From Hellea balneolensis (GTDB lineage: Bacteria; Pseudomonadota; Alphaproteobacteria; Caulobacterales; Maricaulaceae), in contig QIKS01000128.1 in assembly GCA_003233025.1 (NCBI GenBank), positions 1-5,426 on the forward strand: 5,426 nucleotides of DNA, written 5' to 3'. The first letter of the stretch is position 1. Each line of letters opens with the position of its first letter. The notes under the pieces are model-generated. The model ran no database searches. It was not told the origin of the DNA and saw nothing but the letters and a program-made list of their open reading frames with translations. The position numbers and the translations under genes are program-made. Positions 1-5,426 of the stretch are shown in pieces.

Positions 1-133
1 GGCTGGGCGTTAGGGATTTCACGGTAATAAACACAAAAAGCACAACCATTATTATGGCGCAAACCGTGTGGATTTTGGGTGTAAATTTTTGATAGAGCAT
101 TTGTTGGTGGTAAAAACCTATTTTCATTTTCAT
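1..133 (-). CDS. 5' end of an unidentified membrane-anchored protein (partial)
   Basis: Reading the minus strand from an ATG at 133-131 gives 44 codons without a stop, running off the left edge. The peptide starts MKMKIGFYHQQ, has a positively charged segment, and then a strongly hydrophobic stretch at about residues 24-38 (CAIIMVVLFVFITV) followed by KSLTPS. This looks like an N-terminal membrane helix or uncleaved signal anchor, with most of the protein lying outside the window. A second in-frame ATG at 127-125 is an equally possible start; neither has a strong Shine-Dalgarno sequence, only a purine-rich AGATAGAG just upstream of the first. The gene would be divergent from the plus-strand cluster beginning at 242. 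The family cannot be named from 44 residues. Support comes from the open frame, the hydrophobic pattern and the fit to an otherwise empty edge. Confidence 0.5.
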   Translation of the reverse strand, partial: MKMKIGFYHQQMLYQKFTPKIHTVCAIIMVVLFVFITVKSLTPS

Positions 134-241
134 CTCTATCTTGTTAAGATTGTGTTTGGCCGATTAAAAACACATATTTTGTCAAGTTTAAGGCTATACT
201 GTCAAAGAAGAAAAAAAAATCACCATTAATATGAGAAAAAT
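134..241. promoter_or_regulatory. AT-rich divergent intergenic region, probable promoters
   Basis: This 108-base gap separates the divergent partial gene on the left from the pterin dehydratase gene, so promoters for both directions should lie here or just inside it. On the plus strand TATACT at 195-200 is a reasonable -10 hexamer, but no good -35 lies 16-18 bases upstream; TTGTCA at 179-184 is only 10 bases away. GTCAA occurs at 181-185 and 201-205, and a run of nine A lies at 211-219. None of these is a confident operator or promoter. No terminator hairpin is seen. Confidence 0.3.
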
Positions 242-517
242 ATGACCATTATCGACCCTCAAAACGCCCTTACTGATCTATCCGGCTGGACGGCCGGGGA
301 TGATTTTATCACCAAAGTGTTTCAGTTTAAGGACTTCGCCAGCGCTTTCGGTTTTATGAGCGAGATTGCCATTATTGCCCAAGCCATGAACCATCACCCG
401 GCCTGGTATAATGTTTATAACCGGGTTGATGTGACGCTTACCACTCATGACGCGGGCGGCGTTACCGATAAAGACATCAAATTGGCCCAACGCATGGAAG
501 CGGCGTTTTCACCTTAG
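242..517 (+). CDS. phhB: 4a-hydroxytetrahydrobiopterin dehydratase (pterin-4a-carbinolamine dehydratase, PCD/DCoH)
   Basis: The enzyme dehydrates 4a-hydroxytetrahydropterin to quinonoid dihydropterin, recycling the cofactor of aromatic amino acid hydroxylases in the cytoplasm. The 91 residues match the usual bacterial length, so the gene looks complete. The family signature is clear: [14 protein letters not shown] at 49-62 with the catalytic pair H51-H52 followed by P53, then the third histidine H69 in [12 protein letters not shown], where the acidic residues after the glycines are also typical. The ATG at 242 has only a weak GAG (233-235) as ribosome binding site, but the next Met (residue 39) is inside the conserved domain. 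It is the first gene of a plus-strand cluster, 9 bases before the tRNA synthetase gene. No phenylalanine hydroxylase is in the window. PCD paralogues also occur without a hydroxylase, where a role linked to molybdenum cofactor has been proposed, so the exact role here is open. Confidence 0.93.
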   Translation: MTIIDPQNALTDLSGWTAGDDFITKVFQFKDFASAFGFMSEIAIIAQAMNHHPAWYNVYNRVDVTLTTHDAGGVTDKDIKLAQRMEAAFSP

Positions 518-526
518 GCTCTTAAA

Positions 527-1369
527 ATGAGTAATTTCATCACCCGGTTTGCACCCTCTCCTACGGGATATCTGCACAAGGGACATGCCGCCAGCGCGTC
601 TTTGGCTTTTGGCTGGGCGCAGATGCGCGGCGGGGTGTGCTTGTTGCGCATTGAAGACATTGACAGCCAGCGCTGCCGCCCGCCATTTGAGCAAGCAATT
701 TATGAGGATTTACACTGGCTGGGTTTTCGTTGGCCTGACCCGGTTTTACGCCAAAGCGAGCATTTGGGCGATTACCGCAAAACCCTGCGCCATTTGCGCG
801 ACAAAGGCTTGGTTTACCGCTGTTTTAAAACCCGCAAACAAGTATTGGAAGATATCGCCCGCGCCCCGCACGGGGCCGGGTCGGTTTACCACGGGCCGCG
901 CCGTCCCTTAGGTAATGAGGCGGAGCAAAGCCTGATAACATCCGGCAAAACCTATGCTTGGCGTTTGTCCCTAAAGGCATGCCGGGAACATTTGGGGTCG
1001 GCTTATGAGGGTTTGGTTTTTACCAATAATGGCAGGAAAACCCAGGCAAACCCGGACGCGCTTGGTGACGTGATTTTGGCGCGCAAAGACGTGGGCACAT
1101 CCTATCATCTGGCTTGCACCCATGATGACGCGAAACAAAACATCACTGATATTATTCGCGGCACGGATTTGCTGGCCTCGACCCATATTCATAGATTACT
1201 GCAAGAAATTATGGGCTGGCCTGTACCAAATTATCACCATCACGGCCTGCTCACTGACAGGGACGGCAAGCGTTTTGCCAAACGCGACCAAGCACAAACC
1301 CTGCGCGCATTGCGCCAGGCGGGCGAAACCCCGCAAAATATTCTGGCCAGCTTCGCCGGCTTGCGCTAG
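527..1369 (+). CDS. gluQ: glutamyl-Q tRNA(Asp) synthetase (GluQ-RS, YadB-like)
   Basis: GluQ-RS is a truncated paralogue of glutamyl-tRNA synthetase that activates glutamate without tRNA and attaches it to queuosine at the wobble position of tRNA(Asp). The 280 residues fit: a class I catalytic domain with no C-terminal anticodon-binding domain. Visible motifs are RFAPSPTG (7-14) leading into the HIGH-type signature H17-K-G-H20, RIEDID (41-46), and a KMSKS-like GKRFAKRD (247-254). The family's zinc site (Cys-x-Cys, Tyr, Cys in E. coli YadB) looks degraded: C99 is present, but the second position is K101, and after Y121 there is HGPRR with no cysteine. The ATG at 527 follows the upstream stop by 9 bases, with a weak AGG at 516-518 as ribosome binding site. 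It is probably co-transcribed with the flanking genes. A discriminating glutamyl-tRNA synthetase is unlikely because the anticodon domain is missing. Confidence 0.92.
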   Translation: MSNFITRFAPSPTGYLHKGHAASASLAFGWAQMRGGVCLLRIEDIDSQRCRPPFEQAIYEDLHWLGFRWPDPVLRQSEHLGDYRKTLRHLRDKGLVYRCFKTRKQVLEDIARAPHGAGSVYHGPRRPLGNEAEQSLITSGKTYAWRLSLKACREHLGSAYEGLVFTNNGRKTQANPDALGDVILARKDVGTSYHLACTHDDAKQNITDIIRGTDLLASTHIHRLLQEIMGWPVPNYHHHGLLTDRDGKRFAKRDQAQTLRALRQAGETPQNILASFAGLR

Positions 1370-1374
1370 GAAGG
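1368..1374 (+). promoter_or_regulatory. Shine-Dalgarno sequence of the Rieske oxygenase gene
   Basis: AGGAAGG overlaps the TAG stop codon of the synthetase gene (1367-1369) and ends 3 bases before the ATG at 1378; its AGGA core is 6 bases from the start. It is the strongest ribosome binding site in the plus-strand cluster. It fixes the oxygenase start, and its position on the preceding stop suggests translational coupling to the gluQ gene. Confidence 0.7.
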
Positions 1375-1377
1375 TTC

Positions 1378-2424
1378 ATGGCCAAGACGCAAAATTTTGT
1401 CGAAAACATCTGGTATTTCGCTGCCTTGTCACGAGATATCAAGCCAGACACAATGCAGGCCATCGTCTTGGCCGGGCATCCGATTAATCTCGGGCGACGC
1501 AAAGACGGCAAATTATTTGCCATAAGCGATATTTGTCCGCACCGCGCCGCGCCCTTGTCGGCGGGACGCATCGTCGGGGACGTGGTTGAATGCCCTTATC
1601 ACGGTTGGCAATTTGACCAAGAAAGCGGCCAATGTAAACTTATCCCGGCTATTTGCGATCACCAAAAAAACCCGGCCACCGGTATAAAAATTACAACCTA
1701 TCCGGTGCGCCAAAACGGGCAGCTGATCTGGATTTATCTGGCGGCGCAAAAGCAGTCCGCCGCCGCTCCGCCCCTCGACCCGCCCGACATTCCCCTCGCC
1801 CACCTCAAGCCGCGTGTGGTTAAACATATGGTGCTAAATTGCCATGTAGACCACGCGGTTATCGGCTTGATGGACCCTGCCCACGGGCCATTTGTTCATG
1901 GGCAGTGGTGGTGGCGCAGCAAAAAATCCATCCACGAAAAGGCCAAAGCTTTTAAGCCGATAAAACACGGGTTTGCTATGAGCGCCCATAAACCGTCGCG
2001 CAATTCTCTTGCTTATAAAATCCTGGGCGGGACGCCTGTCACCGAGATCAGATTTTATTTGCCGGGCATTCGGGTGGAAGAAATAACAGTTGGGGCGCGG
2101 ACATTATTGTCCTTAACCACTGTCACCCCCATAGACAGCCAGACAACCAAAATCAGCCAAATGTTTTTTAGCGATCATGGGGTGGTGAAAGCCTTGTCAC
2201 CCTTTATGGGGCCGTTCGTCAAAGCGTTTCTTCATCAAGACGGACATATGGTAGATTTGCAACAAAAGGGTTTGGCTTATGATCCAAATTTAATGTTGAT
2301 CGATGACGCGGACAGGCAAGCAAAATGGTATTATATGCTCAAAAAAGAATGGGCCAGTTCTTATGCCCAAAATCGCAAGTTTAAAAACCCGGTTAAAGAG
2401 GCCGTTTTGCACTGGCGTTCATAA
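1378..2424 (+). CDS. Rieske non-heme iron oxygenase, alpha subunit (VanA/PaO-like)
   Basis: This is the terminal oxygenase of a Rieske-type system, which uses O2 and reductant-supplied electrons to hydroxylate or demethylate an organic substrate. An N-terminal Rieske domain (about 5-125) carries CPH (C53, H55) and CPYHGW (C72, H75), the full [2Fe-2S] ligand set with normal 16-residue spacing. The catalytic domain shows D166-x2-H169-x4-H174, the bridging aspartate and two iron histidines; D288 or a nearby acidic residue (HQDGHMVDLQQ, 286-296) is the likely third ligand. At 348 residues it is the length of vanillate demethylase-type monomeric oxygenases; no beta subunit is nearby. There is no signal peptide and no clear membrane helix. 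Substrate is unknown: demethylation, aromatic or sterol-like hydroxylation are all possible. No reductase or ferredoxin gene lies beside it, so electrons must come from elsewhere. Its 3' end overlaps the convergent permease gene by 32 bases. Confidence 0.88.
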   Translation: MAKTQNFVENIWYFAALSRDIKPDTMQAIVLAGHPINLGRRKDGKLFAISDICPHRAAPLSAGRIVGDVVECPYHGWQFDQESGQCKLIPAICDHQKNPATGIKITTYPVRQNGQLIWIYLAAQKQSAAAPPLDPPDIPLAHLKPRVVKHMVLNCHVDHAVIGLMDPAHGPFVHGQWWWRSKKSIHEKAKAFKPIKHGFAMSAHKPSRNSLAYKILGGTPVTEIRFYLPGIRVEEITVGARTLLSLTTVTPIDSQTTKISQMFFSDHGVVKALSPFMGPFVKAFLHQDGHMVDLQQKGLAYDPNLMLIDDADRQAKWYYMLKKEWASSYAQNRKFKNPVKEAVLHWRS

Positions 2425-4120
2425 CGCCGTTTATAGTGGCGTTCATAGCGCTGGCCCTAGATTGCCTGATCCATTCACATATGGATAAAATCACAGCAAC
2501 CACTCCAAACCATGCACACAGAATAAAGGCATAGGCAAAGCCCTGGTTTTCAATAATCACGCCAATGGTCGGTCGACCCAAAACGCCCAGCAACATGGTC
2601 AGGGAGACCAAAAGCGCATATTGCACCGCCGCATAGTCCTTGTTGACGATTGAAGACAGATAGGCAATTGAAGCAACACTGGCCAAGCCGCCCGCGATAT
2701 TTTCCGCGCAAATGGTTGTGATCAGGCGCGCCATACGCACATCAACCCCCAATAAATCGTAAAACCCGCCGAGCCGGGTCAACCTTAAAAACCCGTCCAT
2801 ATAGTGTGCGCCCAAGGCCAGATCCGCATAAAGTAAATTGGTGATCGCCGCCAAAAATGCGCCCAAAACCAAAATCGGCATGCGACCAAAGCGCAACATG
2901 GCCAGCCCGCCTGCAAAAATGCCAAAAATTGTTGCCAGCACACCAATGGTTTTTGAAGCAATGCCAATTTCGAAGAGCGTATGCCCAAGGGCGCCGTAAT
3001 TTTCGCCTAGATAGAACGGATAGGCAAAACTGCCCCAAATGGCATCGGTGAACCTATAGGATAACACTAACATTAAAATCAAAACCACCGACCATTTCAA
3101 CCGGCCAACCAGCTCCATCATCGGCTCAAGGATCGATAGATATAAAACCTGCAATATCTGTGGGCTTTGTGCGGGCGCGCTGGAAATTTCAGGCGTGTCT
3201 GCCAAGCGGCGCCCATCGCTCCACACCAAAAATGCAGCGACAATACCCAAGACAATAACTGTCAGAAAAACAATGATCGGGCCTTGGGTTTTAATAAAAG
3301 CACTTGCACTATAATTGGCCGGATCACTGAGCGCGCCGACCATAAAGCGGCCAAGCATGTAAAATGCGCTGCCCCAACACAGCAAAATGCAAATAACGGC
3401 ATAATCGCGCACGGGTTTGGAAAGCCGCACGCCCTGGCGGCGCAAATGTTGCAGGTTTTCTCCTTTTGCGCCGGGCGCAAGGCTTGGCTTGGCCAGCCAT
3501 ATGCCAATGCCGCAAAACGCCATAGCCAAGGCGAGGCCAATAATTGTATTTTGCCAGCCATATTTGGCGGCAGCGATTAAAGCAACGGCGCCGCAAAGGA
3601 AAGAAGCGGTGCGGTAACCAAGTTGCTCGACAGTTGATAAAATATCCAAATGACGATCATCCCGGGCGCTTTCAATCCGCCATGCCGCCTGCACAATATC
3701 AAAACACGATGATATGAAAGCAATGAACACGCTTAGCAGTCCAATGCGAAGCAAGCTCTGCGTCGGATCAGAAAAGGCCAATGCCAACATGGCAATGACC
3801 ATAATCGGCAAGAAAACAGCCATCCAGAAGCGGCGCGCACCGATAGGCAGGTGAAAGGGCGTCCTGCGGCTGTGAAACCCGGCGGCCCACATGAACTTAA
3901 AGGCATAGGCCAAAGCCGCCCATGACAACAGGCCAATTGCAGATGGTTTGACCCCGACCGTAGTCAACCACGCCCCCAAAGTTCCGAGCGCCAGCGCATA
4001 GGGAAGGCCGGAAGCAAGGCCTAATAAAAGCATGGCCAGAACTTGTCTATCGGTAAAAATCATGGACAATATGCGCGGTCGTTTGGCCAGGTCATTGCGG
4101 TGTGGTTTTGTTGTGCTCAT
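2393..4120 (-). CDS. ampG: AmpG-like MFS permease (probable muropeptide transporter)
   Basis: AmpG proteins import GlcNAc-anhydroMurNAc peptides across the inner membrane for peptidoglycan recycling, feeding AmpC regulation in some species. The N-terminus LLLGLASGLPYALALGTLG (31-49), then AIGLLSWAALAYAFKFMWAA (61-80), is the AmpG hallmark; the second half matches too, with SKTIGVLATIFGIFAGG (389-405), ENIAGGLASVASIAYL (473-488) and AAVQYALLVSLTMLLG (497-512). Twelve or more hydrophobic helices are visible. At 575 residues it is longer than E. coli AmpG (about 490): extra sequence at roughly 215-340 contains two added hydrophobic segments (about 240-262 and 280-300) and a hydrophilic loop. The motif usually ending in DA in helix 4 reads CFDIVQAAWRIE here, and the acidic residue after the KFxW segment is absent (GFHSRRTP). 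The ATG at 4120 has AGGA (4130-4133) 9 bases upstream, 17 bases after the nth stop, so it is the last gene of that operon. Substrate specificity is inferred. Confidence 0.82.
   Translation of the reverse strand: MSTTKPHRNDLAKRPRILSMIFTDRQVLAMLLLGLASGLPYALALGTLGAWLTTVGVKPSAIGLLSWAALAYAFKFMWAAGFHSRRTPFHLPIGARRFWMAVFLPIMVIAMLALAFSDPTQSLLRIGLLSVFIAFISSCFDIVQAAWRIESARDDRHLDILSTVEQLGYRTASFLCGAVALIAAAKYGWQNTIIGLALAMAFCGIGIWLAKPSLAPGAKGENLQHLRRQGVRLSKPVRDYAVICILLCWGSAFYMLGRFMVGALSDPANYSASAFIKTQGPIIVFLTVIVLGIVAAFLVWSDGRRLADTPEISSAPAQSPQILQVLYLSILEPMMELVGRLKWSVVLILMLVLSYRFTDAIWGSFAYPFYLGENYGALGHTLFEIGIASKTIGVLATIFGIFAGGLAMLRFGRMPILVLGAFLAAITNLLYADLALGAHYMDGFLRLTRLGGFYDLLGVDVRMARLITTICAENIAGGLASVASIAYLSSIVNKDYAAVQYALLVSLTMLLGVLGRPTIGVIIENQGFAYAFILCAWFGVVAVILSICEWIRQSRASAMNATINGVMNASAKRPL
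2413..2451. repeat. 24-base-period imperfect tandem repeat with hairpin at the convergent gene ends
   Basis: TGGCGTTCATAACGC (2413-2427) recurs as TGGCGTTCATAGCGC (2437-2451), 14 of 15 bases identical, offset by 24 bases. On the minus strand this encodes an eight-residue repeat in the permease C-terminus, AMNATING followed by VMNASAKR. The first copy also forms a perfect 6-base-pair stem, GGCGTT/AACGCC with loop CAT (2414-2428); the same AACGCC can pair instead with GGCGTT at 2438-2443. The oxygenase stop codon (2422-2424) lies in the first hairpin. A role as a weak bidirectional terminator is possible, but no solid T-run follows on either strand. Confidence 0.6.
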
Positions 4121-4137
4121 GGTATTTGTTCCTGGTA

Positions 4138-4809
4138 TCAGACCGGCTTTGTCTTGGTTTTATATTTGCAAATATCAATGATGATACAATTTTGGCATTG
4201 AGGCGTGCGCGCTTTACAGGTGTAGCGCCCATGTAAAATCAACCAATGATGGGCGTGGATTGCAAATTCGTCCGGCGTTACTTTTAACAGATTTTCCTCA
4301 ACCTCAAGCGGGTTCTTGCCCGGCGCCATGCCCGTGCGGTTGCCAACGCGAAAAATGTGGGTATCGACGGCCATGGTCGGGTGGCCAAATGCGGTGTTGA
4401 GCACAACATTAGCGGTTTTTCGCCCGACACCCGGCAAGCTCTCCAAAGCGTCCCTGTCGTCTGGAACTTGGGAATTATAAACATCAACCAGTCTTTGGGA
4501 CAGGCCAATGACATTCTTGGCTTTGGTTTTGTAAAGCCCGATGGTTTTGATGTGGTTGATTAAGTTTTCTTCCCCCAACGCCAGCATTTTCTCCGGGCTA
4601 TCAGCAAGTTTAAACAGTTTTTTTGTGGCCTTGTTAACCCCGACATCCGTCGATTGGGCCGACAAAGCCACGGCGACGACCAAGGTATAGGGATTGGAAT
4701 AATTAAGCTCGGTCTTGGGGTGAGGTTCAAGCTTGCGCAGCCTTGCGTAAATTTCAGAGATTTTTGCCCGGGTTAATTTCGGGCGTGGTAAATTTGGCCG
4801 TTTAGCCAC
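4138..4809 (-). CDS. nth: endonuclease III (DNA glycosylase/AP lyase)
   Basis: Endonuclease III removes oxidised pyrimidines from DNA and cleaves the abasic site, starting base excision repair. The 223 residues are close to the E. coli length (211). The helix-hairpin-helix motif LPGVGRKTANVV (125-136) carries the catalytic lysine K131, and VDTHIFRV (148-155) the catalytic aspartate D149, matching K120 and D138 in E. coli. The C-terminal [4Fe-4S] cluster has the exact C-x6-C-x2-C-x5-C pattern at C198, C205, C208 and C214. SAQSTD (50-55) is the usual N-terminal motif. The start is GTG at 4809: it is preceded by GGAG at 4820-4823 with a 10-base spacer and overlaps the upstream stop (GTGGCTAA shared), arguing for translational coupling. 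The permease gene follows 17 bases downstream. All key residues are present. Confidence 0.97.
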   Translation of the reverse strand: MAKRPNLPRPKLTRAKISEIYARLRKLEPHPKTELNYSNPYTLVVAVALSAQSTDVGVNKATKKLFKLADSPEKMLALGEENLINHIKTIGLYKTKAKNVIGLSQRLVDVYNSQVPDDRDALESLPGVGRKTANVVLNTAFGHPTMAVDTHIFRVGNRTGMAPGKNPLEVEENLLKVTPDEFAIHAHHWLILHGRYTCKARTPQCQNCIIIDICKYKTKTKPV

Positions 4810-5362
4810 GTCTTTTAATCTCCAAAAGCATTTTCCCGGCCAACATTTCCGCTCTTGCCTGGGTTTTTTCGTCGTTAACCCGCCCCTTCGCGCTTATGGT
4901 TTTTGTGGCAAAACCAACGCCGAGCTGAACGGGTATAACGCTGGCGCCCAGGCGGCTTAAGATAAAATGCAACTGCTTTAACACCATAATCCCCGACATG
5001 CCGCCCGGTGTTGCGGAGCCAATCCCGTAGACCGGGCCGCTAAAATGTTCCGTGCCCAGCCGGGTTGACCAATCAATGGTGTTTTTAAGCAAAGGCGGCA
5101 GACCGCCATTATATTCCGGCACGCCGATAAACACCCCGTCGCAAGCCTTTAAGCGCCGCACCAGATTTTTGGTCGTCTGGGGTACGCCGTGTTCGGCTTC
5201 AAAATCGCCGTTATAAAGCGGCATTTCATACTTGGCTAAATCGATAATCACCGGCTTGGCACCCAGGCCTTTAAAGACGCCGGCCATAGCCCGCACCAAA
5301 TTGCGGTTCATAGAACCAGTGCGGGTGCTGCCCGAAATAAGCGCGATGCGCGGTGTGCTCAT
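4802..5362 (-). CDS. NADPH-dependent FMN reductase family flavoprotein
   Basis: The family uses FMN and NAD(P)H to reduce quinones, azo dyes, chromate or free flavin in the cytoplasm (ChrR/YieF and azoreductase relatives). The flavodoxin-like fold begins RIALISGSTRTGSMNRNLV (5-23), whose SGSTRTGSMNR loop is the FMN-phosphate site; PEYNGGLPPLLKNTIDW (82-98) is the second flavin-contact signature, and GSATPGGMSG (115-124) follows. With 186 residues it is of normal length. The frame extends upstream to a TTG at 5374, adding four residues, but the ATG at 5362 is the better start: GGGAG (5368-5372) lies 5 bases before it and would be inside the coding sequence otherwise. It is the first gene of the minus-strand operon and overlaps nth by 8 bases. 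The physiological substrate is unknown. A supply of reduced flavin to the nearby oxygenase is conceivable but not shown. Confidence 0.9.
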   Translation of the reverse strand: MSTPRIALISGSTRTGSMNRNLVRAMAGVFKGLGAKPVIIDLAKYEMPLYNGDFEAEHGVPQTTKNLVRRLKACDGVFIGVPEYNGGLPPLLKNTIDWSTRLGTEHFSGPVYGIGSATPGGMSGIMVLKQLHFILSRLGASVIPVQLGVGFATKTISAKGRVNDEKTQARAEMLAGKMLLEIKRRG

Positions 5363-5367
5363 AATAT

Positions 5368-5372
5368 CTCCC
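5368..5372 (-). promoter_or_regulatory. Shine-Dalgarno sequence deciding the flavoprotein start
   Basis: On the minus strand GGGAG is followed by ATATT and then ATG at 5362-5360. This places translation initiation at the ATG rather than at the in-frame TTG at 5374-5372, because the TTG codon partly overlaps this ribosome binding site. Confidence 0.7.
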
Positions 5373-5385
5373 AAAACAATACTCT

Positions 5386-5413
5386 ATAATAGGAAAAATT
5401 ATTGATGGCACAA
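5386..5413 (-). promoter_or_regulatory. Candidate sigma-70-type promoter of the flavoprotein-nth-permease operon
   Basis: Read on the minus strand, TTGTGC (5413-5408) and TATTAT (5391-5386) are separated by 16 bases, giving a plausible -35/-10 pair. Transcription would start near 5379, leaving a short leader that contains the GGGAG ribosome binding site. The same stretch reads TATAAT on the plus strand (5385-5390), so direction by sequence alone is not certain. No operator repeat is evident. Confidence 0.4.
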
Positions 5414-5426
5414 GCTTTCCTATGCT

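Noticed and set aside
179..200. TTGTCA/TATACT as a promoter for the phhB cluster
   Set aside because: The spacer is only 10 bases, far from the 16-18 expected; TATACT alone is kept as a weak hint.
1122..1487. Plus-strand frame of 121 codons across the gluQ-oxygenase junction
   Set aside because: It overlaps the KMSKS region of GluQ-RS and the start of the Rieske protein in another frame and shows no domain pattern.
1513..1827. Minus-strand frame of 104 codons inside the oxygenase gene
   Set aside because: It is antisense to the Rieske domain, whose cysteine and histidine ligands confirm the plus-strand frame as the coding one.
2414..2443. Rho-independent terminator for both operons
   Set aside because: The stem is only 6 base pairs and is not followed by a proper T-run on either strand, so I list it as a repeat/hairpin and not as a terminator.
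3167..3580. Plus-strand open frame of 137 codons inside the permease gene
   Set aside because: It lies wholly antisense to well-conserved AmpG-like sequence, has no recognisable domain and an unusual composition rich in Asn, Gln, Cys and His, as expected of a shadow frame.
1..5426. Defence system, mobile element, CRISPR array or biosynthetic gene cluster
   Set aside because: All large frames belong to familiar chromosomal families, and there are no transposase, integrase, spaced direct-repeat array or toxin-antitoxin features.

Overview
The window is a densely coded stretch of bacterial chromosome, most likely from an alphaproteobacterium. That placement is an inference from the style of the proteins, especially the glutamyl-Q tRNA(Asp) synthetase, the AmpG-type permease and the PaO/VanA-like Rieske oxygenase. 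Base composition looks moderate (around half G+C by eye) with AT-rich intergenic gaps. I see no rRNA, tRNA, CRISPR array, insertion sequence or phage gene, and no stretch over about 110 bases without a gene.

Layout: positions 1-133 hold the 5' end of an unidentified minus-strand gene with one N-terminal membrane helix. After a 108-base AT-rich divergent intergenic region comes a tight plus-strand cluster: pterin-4a-carbinolamine dehydratase (242-517), glutamyl-Q tRNA(Asp) synthetase (527-1369) and a Rieske non-heme iron oxygenase (1378-2424), with gaps of 9 and 8 bases. A second cluster runs towards it on the minus strand: an NADPH-dependent FMN reductase-like flavoprotein (4802-5362), endonuclease III (4138-4809, GTG start, 8-base overlap) and a long AmpG-like MFS permease (2393-4120). 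The two clusters converge and their last genes overlap by 32 bases, at a site with a 24-base-period repeat and a small hairpin.

The genes do not form an obvious single pathway. They cover pterin recycling, modification of tRNA(Asp) queuosine, an oxygenase of unknown substrate, base excision repair, flavin-dependent reduction and probable muropeptide uptake. The co-transcription is typical of compact alphaproteobacterial housekeeping clusters. The Rieske oxygenase has no recognisable reductase or ferredoxin gene within its cluster.

I do not find convincing evidence of an undescribed biological system here. The points most worth checking are a GluQ-RS that appears to have lost zinc ligands, an enlarged and divergent AmpG relative, an orphan Rieske oxygenase, and the repeat/hairpin structure where the two operons collide.
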